Part shown: piece by piece, positions 1 to 8,590 of the stretch
Numbering within the stretch: position 1 is the stretch's first letter
Layout of the letters: each line of letters starts with the position of its first letter
NCBI GenBank assembly: GCA_035623255.1
Contig: DASPTU010000006.1
Location: 1 to 19,658 of the forward strand
Source of the DNA: JAFAGX01 sp035623255
GTDB lineage: Bacteria > Acidobacteriota > Terriglobia > Terriglobales > Acidobacteriaceae
Length of the DNA stretch: 19,658 bases
Direction: 5' to 3'
The notes under the pieces: model-generated
Database searches by the model: none
Seen by the model: the letters and a program-made list of their open reading frames with translations, nothing else
What the model was told of the DNA's origin: nothing
Made by a program: the position numbers and the translations under genes

Positions 1-94
1 GATCGGGTTCATCCCACCTGTGGCGCGACAGCCGGTGTCCGCTGTTTCACCCCGTGTAACCCCAAGCTCGGAATCCGTAACTATCTGAAAAGAA

Positions 95-171
<77 letters not shown>

Positions 172-297
172 AAGTCATGATAACAACCAGGCACATGAGC
201 GTCAAACCGCTGAAATCACATGTCGAGGTGACATGACGGAGCTTGCGCCTTATGCCACGCCCGGTTCGCGAGCAACGAACGACTCAGGTCTTGAAGC

Positions 298-864
298 TTA
301 GCTTTTCAACCTAGGCCGCTCGCATGCCGTGACGATTTTGCTCGGATCAATCGCCTCTTTGTCGAGCTGTTCTTCGAGAATTTTCCCGTCTTTTCCAATC
401 AGGATATTCACCCGGCGCGCGGCTTTGTATTCGTCTACGTAGACACCATACTTGTGGGTGAGTTCTCCGCCCCAATCACTGAGCAGCGGGAAAGTCACTC
501 CTATCTGGTCGGCCCAGGCTTTATTGGCGAACGGGCTATCCATGCTCACACCCAGGACCTGGGTGTCGGCCGCTTCCAGCTTTTGCAGATTCTGCTGGAA
601 GTTTTTCATCTGCTGGGTTCAACCCCCGGTGAAGGCGAATATGTAGAACGCCAGCACCACATTCTTCTTGCCATGATACTGGCTCAGCGTCACATCTTTC
701 AGTTCGTGACCGTCGAAGTACGACAGCTTGAAATCAGGCGCGACGTCGCCGACTTTCAGCTTCATCGGCGGAGAGGGTCCTTGAGCGGCACGAACTCGGG
801 CGGAAGGCACGACCATTCCCAGCAGGCTGAGTACGAGTGCGGCACTAATCCCAACTTTTTGCAT
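298..864 (-). CDS. Exported peroxiredoxin (AhpC/TSA family), probable selenoprotein with in-frame TGA
   Basis: Thioredoxin-fold peroxidase that would reduce peroxides in the cell envelope. The reading frame is interrupted once, by TGA at 619-621, and continues in the same frame to TAA at 298-300 (188 residues plus stop if TGA is read as selenocysteine). The TGA sits exactly where peroxiredoxins have the peroxidatic Cys: AFTGG-U-TQQ, with the conserved Thr three residues before (T79, U82). Downstream family features are intact: GVSMDSPF, FPLLSDWGG, and ARR before the NILIGKDGKI strand (catalytic Arg about 150). The only Cys is C181 near the C terminus. The N terminus is a signal peptide (hydrophobic core SAALVLSLLGMVV, possible cleavage near ARVRA). 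I chose ATG 864, with a GGGGTG stretch just upstream; GTG 873 is an alternative. Whether Sec is really inserted depends on selenium genes outside the window; the alternative is a recent nonsense mutation. Confidence 0.85.
573..601 (-). promoter_or_regulatory. Candidate bacterial SECIS hairpin in the peroxiredoxin mRNA
   Basis: Downstream of the TGA the mRNA contains a perfect 8-bp inverted repeat, CTTCCAGC (594-601) and GCTGGAAG (573-580), closing a 13-nt loop (581-593). The loop begins 25 nt after the TGA and has G as its second base. As I recall the bacterial SECIS model (short stem, loop of 3-14 nt about 16-37 nt after UGA, G among the first two loop bases), this fits. An alternative fold pairs GCAG/CTGC inside the loop. 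Confidence 0.55.
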
Positions 865-1004
865 GCGATTCACCCCAAGTTGAACGCGTTTATTTTCTCA
901 GTAAAGCCCGTCGAATACCAGCACAAGTCATTGCATCCCGAATGGAGAACAAAGTACAGTTTTGCTAGACATGCCCCTGTGCTGGCAATAGGGCTAAGCT
1001 GCAG

Positions 1005-2789
1005 ATGAGCGTGCGAACCCTTAACGATATTTTCTTCGCTGTCGCGGATCGGGATGACCGCGTCGTGATGATGCATCGTCAGGCCATCCAATGGATCGCG
1101 ATTTCCGCCTCTGAGTTCTATCGCAACGTGGTCGGCGTGGCACAAACGCTGCAGCAGTGGGGCATCCATAAGGGCGACCGTGTCGCAATCCTCAGCGAGA
1201 ACCGTCCGGAGTGGGCGATCGCGGACTTCGCATCTCTGCTGATCGGCGCAATTGTCGTCCCGATTTATACCACTCTTACCGATGAGCAAGCCGCTTACAT
1301 CTTGCGAGACTCGGGAGCGCGGGCCGTTTTTGTTTCCACGGAGAAGCAACTGACAAAGATAAATAATGTGCGCAGCCAGACTTCCATCGAAAAGGTGGCG
1401 GTGATGGATGCGGTTGAAACCGCGCACGCGTTTCACATGGAGCGTCTGATGCGCGACGGTCCGCCGCAGCGCGATTCCGGGTTTGATGCCTGGGCCCGTC
1501 GCGCTGAGCCTGACGACCTCGCAACCATTATTTACACTTCGGGCACAACCGGCGTTCCCAAAGGCGCCATGCTGACCCACAACAATATTGCTTCGAACAT
1601 AAGCGCGTGGTTGCCGGCTTTGGGTTTTCATCCCGGCCATATCAGCTTGTCGTTTTTGCCGCTCTCCCATGTAACTGCGCGCAACGTCGACCTCGGTCTG
1701 CTCTACCGGGGAGTCACCCTGGCTTACGTATCATTTTTTGATCAACTTCCGAAGGCGCTAGTGGAAGTGCGGCCAACAATTTTCGTGGCGGTGCCGCGCG
1801 TCTACGAAAAAATCCATGGACAAGTGGACCAGAAAGCGAAAGGCTTCCCGGCACAACAAATTTATCGCTGGACGAAATCCGTAGGGCGAAATCATCGACA
1901 TGAAATTGCGGCAGGCCAAACTCCAAAGTCAATTGCCTGGCGTCTGGCCGACCGGCTGGTTTATTCCAAAGTGCGCGCTGGAATGGGCGGGCGGGCCGAA
2001 ATCTTCATCTCCGGCGGAGCTCCGCTGGGCCGCGAATTAGCCGAATGGTTTGCCGACATGGGCATTCGTATCCACGAAGGTTATGGCCTGACCGAAACTT
2101 CTCCGGTGATTGCGGTGAACACTCCTACGGCGCACAAGCTGGGAACAGTCGGTAAGCCGCTCAGTAACGTCGAGGTTCGCATCGCCGAAGACGGCGAAAT
2201 TCTTGTCCGCGGCCCGTCTGTGTTCAAAGGTTACTGGAATAAATCACAGGAAACTGAAAATACATTCAGCCACGGCTGGTTCAAGACCGGAGACATCGGC
2301 AACCTCGATGATGAGGGCTTTCTGTCCGTTACCGACCGAAAAAAGGACTTGATCAAGACATCAGGAGGCAAATTCATCGCGCCGCAACCGCTGGAGAATT
2401 CTCTGAAGCACAATGCGCTGGTGGCGGAAGCCGTGATTCTGGGCGATAAGCGCAAGTTCCCAGCTGTCTTGATCGCGCCTTACTTTCCTCTGCTTGAAGA
2501 CTGGGCGCGGGCGAATCGCGTCCCGTTCTCATCGCGAGAAGAGTTGGTTGCGCACCTGCGAGTGCGAGAGTTGTACGAAGGCATTGTGGCGGAGGTAAAC
2601 CGCGACTTGGCCCGTTACGAGCAGCTAAAGAAAGTGCTGCTCATTCCCCATGAATTTTCGGCGGAAAATGGAACGCTTACGGCCAGCATGAAACTCCGCC
2701 GCCGGGCTGTCGAAGAGCGCTATCGCGAAAAAATTGAAGCTCTGTACGAAGAGGCGGAGTTGGCCAGTCCCGTCGCCAAAGATGATTAG
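1005..2789 (+). CDS. Long-chain acyl-CoA synthetase (AMP-forming, FadD-like)
   Basis: ATP-dependent activation of fatty acids to acyl-CoA through an acyl-AMP intermediate. At 594 residues it has the normal length for FadD15/FACS-type enzymes. The adenylate-forming motifs are in order: P-loop IIYTSGTTGVPKG (about 175-187), YGLTE (362-366), GWFKTGD (426-432) and the hinge/C-terminal DRKKDLIKTSGGK (446-458). No membrane segment is evident, so it is probably cytosolic or peripheral to the membrane. It is divergent from the selenoprotein gene. Its ATG at 1005 has no clear Shine-Dalgarno. A poor promoter match (TTGCAT at 931, TACAGT at 955) lies upstream. Substrate chain length cannot be read from sequence. 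Confidence 0.93.
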   Translation: MSVRTLNDIFFAVADRDDRVVMMHRQAIQWIAISASEFYRNVVGVAQTLQQWGIHKGDRVAILSENRPEWAIADFASLLIGAIVVPIYTTLTDEQAAYILRDSGARAVFVSTEKQLTKINNVRSQTSIEKVAVMDAVETAHAFHMERLMRDGPPQRDSGFDAWARRAEPDDLATIIYTSGTTGVPKGAMLTHNNIASNISAWLPALGFHPGHISLSFLPLSHVTARNVDLGLLYRGVTLAYVSFFDQLPKALVEVRPTIFVAVPRVYEKIHGQVDQKAKGFPAQQIYRWTKSVGRNHRHEIAAGQTPKSIAWRLADRLVYSKVRAGMGGRAEIFISGGAPLGRELAEWFADMGIRIHEGYGLTETSPVIAVNTPTAHKLGTVGKPLSNVEVRIAEDGEILVRGPSVFKGYWNKSQETENTFSHGWFKTGDIGNLDDEGFLSVTDRKKDLIKTSGGKFIAPQPLENSLKHNALVAEAVILGDKRKFPAVLIAPYFPLLEDWARANRVPFSSREELVAHLRVRELYEGIVAEVNRDLARYEQLKKVLLIPHEFSAENGTLTASMKLRRRAVEERYREKIEALYEEAELASPVAKDD

Positions 2790-2840
2790 TTCCGCCCGAC
2801 TATCTTCTGGTCACGACACGGCACCAAACTAACCAACAAG

Positions 2841-4154
2841 ATGGCCAGTTGCATGCGTGTTACCCTCGAATTGCTCTGGTTCTTGCTCTTGGCCAACCCG
2901 TTGCCGGTGCAGAAAGACAATTTGCGGCGCCTTCTACGCACCGTAGAAGCGCTCTCCGATCTCGGCCCTGCGATCACCGCTGAGCGCGAGCTTCCTCAAT
3001 CAGCACGCGCGATGCTCCCCGCCTTGCAGCAAGCGGGGGGCGCCCGCGAAGCTGCCATCTTTACTTATACGGACAAACCTTCTCTGCTGACTTCCGTCGC
3101 TTCGACGGGATTCGCATTGATGCCCGATCCGGCGATCATTCCATTGCTCCCTCGACACGTCCATGCTCTGGCATCGGCTCAAGGGGTGATCGTGCTTGCG
3201 CACGGTGAGTACGAAGAATTCCTGAGTGCGAATGGAAATGTCGCCCCGGAACTGTTCAAAAGCATTGTTCCATTGAAGGTCGGGAGCAAACTCGTTGGAA
3301 TCGTCGTATTGGGACGTCGCGAAGGCGATTCGCTCTACGATGCCAGCGAAATGGATGCCCTCGAGTTGCTGTGCCACTATGTCTCCCTTGCAGTTCACAA
3401 TTTCGCGCTTTCCCAGACGCTGGCTCAGAGAATTTCTGAGAATCTGCGCCTGATGGCTTCTTTGCACGGCTTTTATGACAACGCGCTGGAAGCATTCGCT
3501 ACCGCTATCGACGTTAAGCACGTAAACATTCATGGCCACTCGCTGCGAGTCGCGCGTTACGCTGCCGCGATCGGCGAAGCCATGGGTCTTGAGAGCCCGG
3601 AAATCGGAGCCTTGCGCTCGGCCGGATACTTGCACGATATCGGCAAGGTTGCAGTGGATAAGCGACTGTTCGGAAAACCAAGCTCGCTGGATCCCGAAGA
3701 GTTCCGAGAGATGGCGGATCACACCGTTGTGGGGCACAAGATCGTCAGCAGTGTCCAGTTCCCCTGGCCCAGAATTCCGGAGATCGTCCGCTGGCATCAC
3801 GAGCGAGCGGATGGATCGGGATATCCTGACGGGCTTGTGCTGGACGATGTGCCCATGCCGGTACGCATCGTCGCCCTGGCAGATACATTTGACGCGATGA
3901 CAAGCGAACGGCCATATCGCGAGCCCCTCTCCTTAGGCGCAACTTTGAGCGAGATCGTCCGGCTGACACCGCAGAAATTCGACCCCAACGCGGTCCAGGC
4001 GTTGTTGCTGCAGGTACGCCGCGACACTGTTGGAAGCAACCGCACGCCATTTCTTGAGGCTCGCACCGCGGAAAGCATCGGAACCGCAGACATCGACCAC
4101 CTCGCCGCCAGCCTGCAGCACAAGATAAGTCACGGAAAGCTGTATTTAACGTAG
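2841..4154 (+). CDS. GAF-like sensor with HD-GYP phosphodiesterase domain
   Basis: Probable cyclic-di-GMP phosphodiesterase. The N-terminal half (about residues 30-195) looks like a GAF sensory domain, with the strands ending KSIVPLKVGSKLVGIVVLGRR and then DALELLCHYVSLAV. The C-terminal half carries a complete HD-GYP signature: His in HGHS (about 233), the HD pair in GYLHDIGKVAV (265-266), HHERADGSGYPDG (319-331) and ADTFDAM (about 347-353). All metal ligands expected for an active enzyme appear present. A short hydrophobic stretch near the N terminus (about 8-20) is too brief to call a membrane anchor; a downstream GTG (V23) is an alternative start. It starts 51 bp after the acyl-CoA synthetase on the same strand, so co-transcription is possible without an evident functional link. 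Confidence 0.9.
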   Translation: MASCMRVTLELLWFLLLANPLPVQKDNLRRLLRTVEALSDLGPAITAERELPQSARAMLPALQQAGGAREAAIFTYTDKPSLLTSVASTGFALMPDPAIIPLLPRHVHALASAQGVIVLAHGEYEEFLSANGNVAPELFKSIVPLKVGSKLVGIVVLGRREGDSLYDASEMDALELLCHYVSLAVHNFALSQTLAQRISENLRLMASLHGFYDNALEAFATAIDVKHVNIHGHSLRVARYAAAIGEAMGLESPEIGALRSAGYLHDIGKVAVDKRLFGKPSSLDPEEFREMADHTVVGHKIVSSVQFPWPRIPEIVRWHHERADGSGYPDGLVLDDVPMPVRIVALADTFDAMTSERPYREPLSLGATLSEIVRLTPQKFDPNAVQALLLQVRRDTVGSNRTPFLEARTAESIGTADIDHLAASLQHKISHGKLYLT

Positions 4155-4199
4155 CCTCGGCTTATGGCCTTGACCCTTGGCTTCCACTTGGAGATTGGG

Positions 4200-4221
4200 A
4201 ACGGAAACCGCTACCGTTTTT
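4200..4221 (+). terminator. Weak intrinsic terminator candidate after the HD-GYP gene
   Basis: AACGG (4200-4204) pairs with CCGTT (4214-4218) around a 9-nt loop and runs into five T residues (4217-4221). The 5-bp stem is short, so this is tentative. It lies 46 bp after the HD-GYP stop and before the DUF1800 gene. Confidence 0.3.
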
Positions 4222-4337
4222 CCTTCGGCTAAACTGGCCGCGTGTAACTGCTTGATAGTAATCGCCCAAAATCGGACGACCTGGAGCAACCTTCACCGCA
4301 GCTGTGGGTTCACTACCCAAGGTCTTTGGTTGTTTCT

Positions 4338-6305
4338 ATGAAGCTGAACCCGCGCCGCGCAGCTCTGGTTCTTCTATTCCTAGGATCTTCTGTCTTTTCG
4401 CAATGGGCAGTCGGAAACAACAAAGACAAGCACAATTCTGGCGCAGCTGGAATGGAAGACCGGAAACGCGCAGTCCATGCTTTGAACCGGTTAACCTTCG
4501 GACCCGGACCTGGCGATCCCGAGCGAGTGATGGCTCTCGGCGTGGATCGCTGGATTCAGCAGCAACTCCATCCGGAAAAGATTGATGACACGGCACTCGA
4601 AACGCGCCTGGCCGCCTATCTGTCACTGCGCATGAACACACGCGAACTGGTGGAAAACTTCCCTCCCGAGCCGCTGATCAAGGCAATTGCGGAAGGCAAA
4701 CAATCGCTTCCGTCTGATCGGGTCAGGCGTGCAATCTATGAAGCACAACTTGAGCGCTACGAGGAGAAGCTGGAGCGCAAGCAGGAAGCCCAAGCGAATG
4801 ACAGAGATTTCAAAACCGATTCCGGCGGAATGAACAAGGCTGAATCGAAGCAAGACCGGATGATCGCAGATGAAAAGTTGCAACCGCTGCTAACCATGTC
4901 GCCGGACCGGCGTTTCCAGGCTGTTCTCGCCATGCCCCCGGATGAGCAGCGTGACGTGGCCCGCCAAGTGAAACCTGAAGCAGATGAATTGCTGGCTGGG
5001 ATGACTCCACGTCAACGCGAAACCCTGCAGGCTCTCAGGAATCCGCAACAGGTCGTCGCCGACGAACTGTTGGAGGCCAAACTGCTGCGCGCAGTCTACA
5101 GTGAACGCCAACTACAAGAGGTCATGACCGATTTCTGGTTCAACCACTTTAATGTGTTCATCGGAAAAGGCGCCGACCATTATTTCCTGACCAGCTACGA
5201 ACGCGACGTCATCCGTCCCCATGCTTTCGGAAAGTTCGAGGACCTGTTGGTGGCGACGGCGCAAAGTCCGGCCATGTTGTTTTATCTCGACAATTGGCTG
5301 AGCGTCGGCCCGAATTCTGATTTTGCCAATGGAATCTACACGCGGCGTAAATTCCGCCAAACCAACAGACCCCCGCGCCAGGCTGGCGCAAAACGCGGAG
5401 GCCTCAACGAAAATTATGGCCGCGAGCTGATGGAACTGCACACCTTGGGTGTCAACGGCGGTTACGGGCAGAAGGATGTCACTGAGGTAGCGCGCGTCTT
5501 CACCGGATGGACGCTGAAAGAACCGAGACAAGGCGGCGGATTCATCTTCGACGAACGCAAGCATGACCCCGGAGACAAGACCGTGCTCGGCCATCGCATC
5601 AAGCCCGGCGGCGAAAGGGAAGGATGGCAGGTGCTTCACATTCTGGCCCACCAACCCGCCACCGCCAAATTCATTTGCACGAAGCTGGCTGTGCGCTTCG
5701 TCTCTGACGACCCTCCGCCGGACCTGGTAAACCGCATGGCAACAACGTTTTTGAGGAAGGATGGCGACATCCGCGAAGTGTTGAAGACTATGCTGGACTC
5801 GCCGGAATTTTGGGCAGACGAGGAATATCGCGCCAAGGTAAAAACGCCTCTGGAATTCGTAGCGTCGAGCCTGCGTGCGACCGGGGCTGATGTTAACGAT
5901 CCCATGCCGATCGTGCGACGATTGCAAGACATGGGAATGCCATTATACGGAGCTCAGCCGCCGACTGGTTATTCCATGAAATCCGACGCGTGGGTGAACT
6001 CGTCAGCTTTGCTTGCGCGAATGAATTTTGCCCTGACACTCGCGGCGGGAAAACTAAAAGGTACTCTGGTTGATCGTGGCCGCTTGTTTGGCCCTGAAAT
6101 TCCTCCTGATCCCGAGCAAGCATTGGCCGTTTTGGAAAAGAGTCTGCTGGCGCAGGACGTTTCGAAGCAGACGCATGACGTGATTGCCGCACGGCTACAG
6201 GATCCGGATATCAGTCAGCGTAAATATGATGATCCAGCCCGTCCGCCGAATGTCGGTGTCATTGAAGGCTTACTGCTAGGGTCACCAGAGTTCCAGAGAA
6301 GATAA
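4338..6305 (+). CDS. Exported DUF1800 family protein
   Basis: 655 residues from ATG 4338; an in-frame TTG at 4326 could add four residues but the ATG precedes a proper signal peptide (MKLNPRR followed by ALVLLFLGSSVF). The mature protein matches the DUF1800 family as I know it: an N-terminal LNRLTFGPGPGD block with GVDRWIQQQL, a charged helical insert rich in E, K, R and Q (about 110-240), then MTDFWFNHFNVF (about 262), NENYGRELMELHTLGV (about 356), VARVFTGWTL and KFICTKLAVRFVSDDPP. The biochemical function of DUF1800 is not established. It is followed after 53 bp by a DUF1501 gene, the usual genomic partner, which argues that the two are co-expressed and act together outside the cytoplasm. 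Confidence 0.92.
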   Translation: MKLNPRRAALVLLFLGSSVFSQWAVGNNKDKHNSGAAGMEDRKRAVHALNRLTFGPGPGDPERVMALGVDRWIQQQLHPEKIDDTALETRLAAYLSLRMNTRELVENFPPEPLIKAIAEGKQSLPSDRVRRAIYEAQLERYEEKLERKQEAQANDRDFKTDSGGMNKAESKQDRMIADEKLQPLLTMSPDRRFQAVLAMPPDEQRDVARQVKPEADELLAGMTPRQRETLQALRNPQQVVADELLEAKLLRAVYSERQLQEVMTDFWFNHFNVFIGKGADHYFLTSYERDVIRPHAFGKFEDLLVATAQSPAMLFYLDNWLSVGPNSDFANGIYTRRKFRQTNRPPRQAGAKRGGLNENYGRELMELHTLGVNGGYGQKDVTEVARVFTGWTLKEPRQGGGFIFDERKHDPGDKTVLGHRIKPGGEREGWQVLHILAHQPATAKFICTKLAVRFVSDDPPPDLVNRMATTFLRKDGDIREVLKTMLDSPEFWADEEYRAKVKTPLEFVASSLRATGADVNDPMPIVRRLQDMGMPLYGAQPPTGYSMKSDAWVNSSALLARMNFALTLAAGKLKGTLVDRGRLFGPEIPPDPEQALAVLEKSLLAQDVSKQTHDVIAARLQDPDISQRKYDDPARPPNVGVIEGLLLGSPEFQRR

Positions 6306-6358
6306 CTGCCAGCCGGTGGCTTTTGAAAAACCAGAGCTGGTAGCCGGGAGTTTTTGAT

Positions 6359-7597
6359 ATGTCCATCACTCGTCGCGTATTTCTTCGCAATAGCGCGCTG
6401 GTGGTCGTTGGTACCGCTGCCATTCCATCGTTTCTCGCTCGTGCTGCCTACGGCGCTGCCGAAATCGATTCACGAAACAAACGGCTGGTGGTGATCTTCC
6501 AGCGAGGCGCAGCCGACGGGCTGAATATTGTCATTCCACACGGCGAACCAGCGTACTACTCAATGCGGCCGTCGATTGCCATTCCGCGAAATCAGGTGAT
6601 CGATCTCGACGGCTTTTTCGGCCTGCATCCTTCCCTCTCCGCCTTCGAAGCACTGTGGAGACAGCGGCACCTGGCAATCGTGCACGCAGCCGGTTCGCCT
6701 GATCCGACACGCTCGCATTTCGACGCGCAGGACTTTATGGAATCCGGCACCCCGGGTATAAAGGCGACTGAAGATGGCTGGCTCAATCGCAGCCTTCGTT
6801 CCCTGCCCGGTTCGAATTCCGCATTTCGCGCGATCGCTCTTGGGCCTTCTCTGCCACGAATTCTTTCTGGCAGTGAGCCAGTCGCGGCGGTGAGCAACAT
6901 TAATGCATTCGGCGTTGGCGGCAAGAATCCGAACTCGGCTCCGGTCGCCAGTTCATTCGAAGCCATGTACGAGCAGTCGGTAGATTCTGTATTGCACGGC
7001 ACCGGTCAAGAAACCTTCGACGCGGTGAAAATGCTGAAAGCGGCCGATCCGTCAAAGTACTCGCCCGCCCCTGGCGCGAACTATCCCAAAGGCCACTTCG
7101 GAGACGGTCTGAAGCAGTTGGCTCAGCTGATTAAAGCGAACCTTGGCGTGCAAGTTGCCTTTGCTGACATCGGCGGCTGGGACCATCACGTCAATGAAGG
7201 CAGCACGCAAGGACAGATTGCGAATGTGCTACGCGAGTTTTCTCAATCGCTGGCGGCCTTCTGGATCGATCTCGGCGATCTGGCTGCAGACACAGTCATA
7301 GTGACCATGTCGGAGTTCGGCCGCACTGCGCGTGAGAACGGCAACCGCGGCACTGACCACGGTCATGCCAACGTCATGTTCGTGATGGGAGGCCCTGTCA
7401 AAGGCGGCAGAGTCTACGGACGCTGGCCGGGACTCGATCAGTCACAGCTGTATGAAGGACGCGATCTCGCGCTGACCACAGATTTCCGCCTCGTGCTGGG
7501 AGAAACGGTCTATCGTCACCTGGGGAACAAGGCGCTGGACCAGGTGTTTCCGGGATTTGAGAATCAGCCGAAAGAGTTTCTGAAGTATCTGGGCTAG
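6359..7597 (+). CDS. Tat-exported DUF1501 family protein
   Basis: 412 residues. The N terminus is a twin-arginine signal (TRRVFLRN, then a hydrophobic SALVVVGTAAIPSFL stretch and ARAAYGA), so it should be exported folded. The body shows DUF1501 features: IFQRGAADGLNIVIP, GLHPSL, the AGSPDPTRSHFDAQDFME block, FADIGGWDHH (about residues 269-278), and MSEFGRTARENG followed by GTDHGHANVMFVMGG. The His/Asp-rich motifs resemble the metal site of the alkaline phosphatase/sulfatase superfamily, to which DUF1501 is distantly related; substrate unknown. A GGGAG Shine-Dalgarno at 6346-6350 lies 8 nt before the ATG and fixes the start. Its stop overlaps the end of the convergent Rieske gene by 4 bp. Confidence 0.93.
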   Translation: MSITRRVFLRNSALVVVGTAAIPSFLARAAYGAAEIDSRNKRLVVIFQRGAADGLNIVIPHGEPAYYSMRPSIAIPRNQVIDLDGFFGLHPSLSAFEALWRQRHLAIVHAAGSPDPTRSHFDAQDFMESGTPGIKATEDGWLNRSLRSLPGSNSAFRAIALGPSLPRILSGSEPVAAVSNINAFGVGGKNPNSAPVASSFEAMYEQSVDSVLHGTGQETFDAVKMLKAADPSKYSPAPGANYPKGHFGDGLKQLAQLIKANLGVQVAFADIGGWDHHVNEGSTQGQIANVLREFSQSLAAFWIDLGDLAADTVIVTMSEFGRTARENGNRGTDHGHANVMFVMGGPVKGGRVYGRWPGLDQSQLYEGRDLALTTDFRLVLGETVYRHLGNKALDQVFPGFENQPKEFLKYLG

Positions 7598-7911
7598 CCG
7601 GGTGAAGCCTCAATTTCGATCATCACATCGCCGTCCTCAATCTTAAGCGGATAAACCGTGATCCTCGCATTGGGATCATGCGTGGCTTGACCAGTAACTG
7701 GATCCCACTCCCAGAGATGCCACGGGCAAAGGATCTTGCCGTTCTCGATCATTCCCTGCCCCAGCGGCCCGCCTCGATGCAGGCAAACATTGTCCATGGC
7801 GGAAATGGTGCCATTGACATTGGCAATGCAGACAACCTTACTCCCGCAGGGAAACTCTTTGGCCTGGCCGGGACTGGGAAGTTCGGATTCGGTGGTGAGT
7901 TTGACGAGCAT
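7594..7911 (-). CDS. Rieske [2Fe-2S] ferredoxin-type protein
   Basis: A small soluble Rieske protein of 105 residues, the size of NirD or dioxygenase-ferredoxin components. The cluster ligands are visible: CLHRGGPLGQG (C43, H45) and CPWHLWEWD (C62, H65). No signal peptide or membrane anchor is present, so it is a cytosolic electron carrier rather than a bc1-type Rieske subunit. It lies 69 bp downstream of nuoB on the same strand and may be co-transcribed. No oxygenase or nitrite reductase gene is nearby, so its partner is unknown. No good Shine-Dalgarno precedes the ATG; instead a GCTG motif repeats every 7 bp just upstream. Confidence 0.92.
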   Translation of the reverse strand: MLVKLTTESELPSPGQAKEFPCGSKVVCIANVNGTISAMDNVCLHRGGPLGQGMIENGKILCPWHLWEWDPVTGQATHDPNARITVYPLKIEDGDVMIEIEASPG

Positions 7912-7912
7912 A

Positions 7913-7930
7913 CAGCATTCAGCAGTCAGC
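7913..7930 (-). repeat. Three GCTG-type heptamers just upstream of the Rieske start
   Basis: On the minus strand GCTG recurs at exact 7-bp intervals (CAGC on the plus strand at 7913, 7920 and 7927), giving three imperfect heptamers that end at the start codon. A related GTGCTGA sits at 7971-7977. This may be a degenerate intergenic repeat. Confidence 0.4.
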
Positions 7931-7980
7931 TAACCGAGCAACATAATCCAAGTTCATGGCCGAAGACTGAGTGCTGACAG

Positions 7981-8541
7981 CTATTTCGGCTGCAAGGTCT
8001 GTGCGATCATCACCTGGCGCTTAAACGCTTCCACCATGTTCGGCTCCAGGCGAACCTCGGTGGGCTTTTTCGCCAGCGTCATCTGATCGATCTTGTCTTG
8101 CAGCTTCAGCAGCGCGTAGAACAGATTCTCCGGACGCGGCGGACAGCCGATCACATACACATCCGTCGGTACGATTTTGTCGACGCCCTGCAATACCGCG
8201 TAGGTATTGAACGGGCCGCCGACCGACGAACATGCCCCCATTGAGATCACCCACTTGGGATCAGGCATCTGGTCGTAAATGCGTTTTACCACCGGCGCCA
8301 TCTTCAACGTAACCGTACCCGCCACAATCATCAGATCGCTCTGCCGCGGGCTGGGACGAAACACTTCCGAGCCGAATCGCGCGATATCGAAGCGCGCCGT
8401 CGAGGAGGCGATCATTTCGATCGCGCAGCAGGCCAGGCCAAACGTCATGGGCCAGAGTGCGGACTTCCGCGCCCAGTTGAAAACATAGTCCACAGTTGTG
8501 ATTAAGAAATTCTTCTCAAACCGATTTTGCAACCAGCCCAT
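7981..8541 (-). CDS. nuoB: NADH-quinone oxidoreductase subunit B
   Basis: Subunit of respiratory complex I that binds the terminal [4Fe-4S] cluster N2 next to the quinone site. All four N2 cysteines are present: the tandem pair in GLACCAIEM (C38, C39), GACSSVGG (C104) and IGCPPRPE (C133). The 186 residues match normal NuoB length, with a slightly long C-terminal tail. An AAGGA Shine-Dalgarno (8548-8552) sits 6 nt before the ATG and a good promoter is at 8591-8619. Unusually, no nuoA, nuoC or nuoD lies beside it; the upstream neighbour is a kinase gene and the downstream one a Rieske protein. It is either a displaced nuo gene or a second copy. Confidence 0.95.
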   Translation of the reverse strand: MGWLQNRFEKNFLITTVDYVFNWARKSALWPMTFGLACCAIEMIASSTARFDIARFGSEVFRPSPRQSDLMIVAGTVTLKMAPVVKRIYDQMPDPKWVISMGACSSVGGPFNTYAVLQGVDKIVPTDVYVIGCPPRPENLFYALLKLQDKIDQMTLAKKPTEVRLEPNMVEAFKRQVMIAQTLQPK

Positions 8542-8590
8542 GTCGTGTCCTTAGTTGACTAATACCGCGCTACTTATGATAAGCCAGTCC

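Noticed and set aside
548..566. Second hairpin (8-bp stem, GTC loop) as the SECIS element
   Set aside because: Its loop lies about 60 nt after the TGA, farther than known bacterial SECIS elements; the nearer hairpin fits better.
619..621. TGA in the peroxiredoxin as an ordinary nonsense mutation
   Set aside because: It falls exactly on the catalytic Cys codon, the frame resumes cleanly with full family conservation, and a SECIS-like stem follows. A random stop would not be expected there.
870..1670. 266-codon minus-strand ORF
   Set aside because: Antisense to the acyl-CoA synthetase 5' half, with no domain or ribosome site. A shadow frame.
3000..3800. 266-codon minus-strand ORF
   Set aside because: Antisense to the GAF/HD-GYP gene, whose motifs are complete. 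No family features.
5112..5927. 271-codon minus-strand ORF
   Set aside because: Antisense to the DUF1800 gene; composition is that of a shadow frame.
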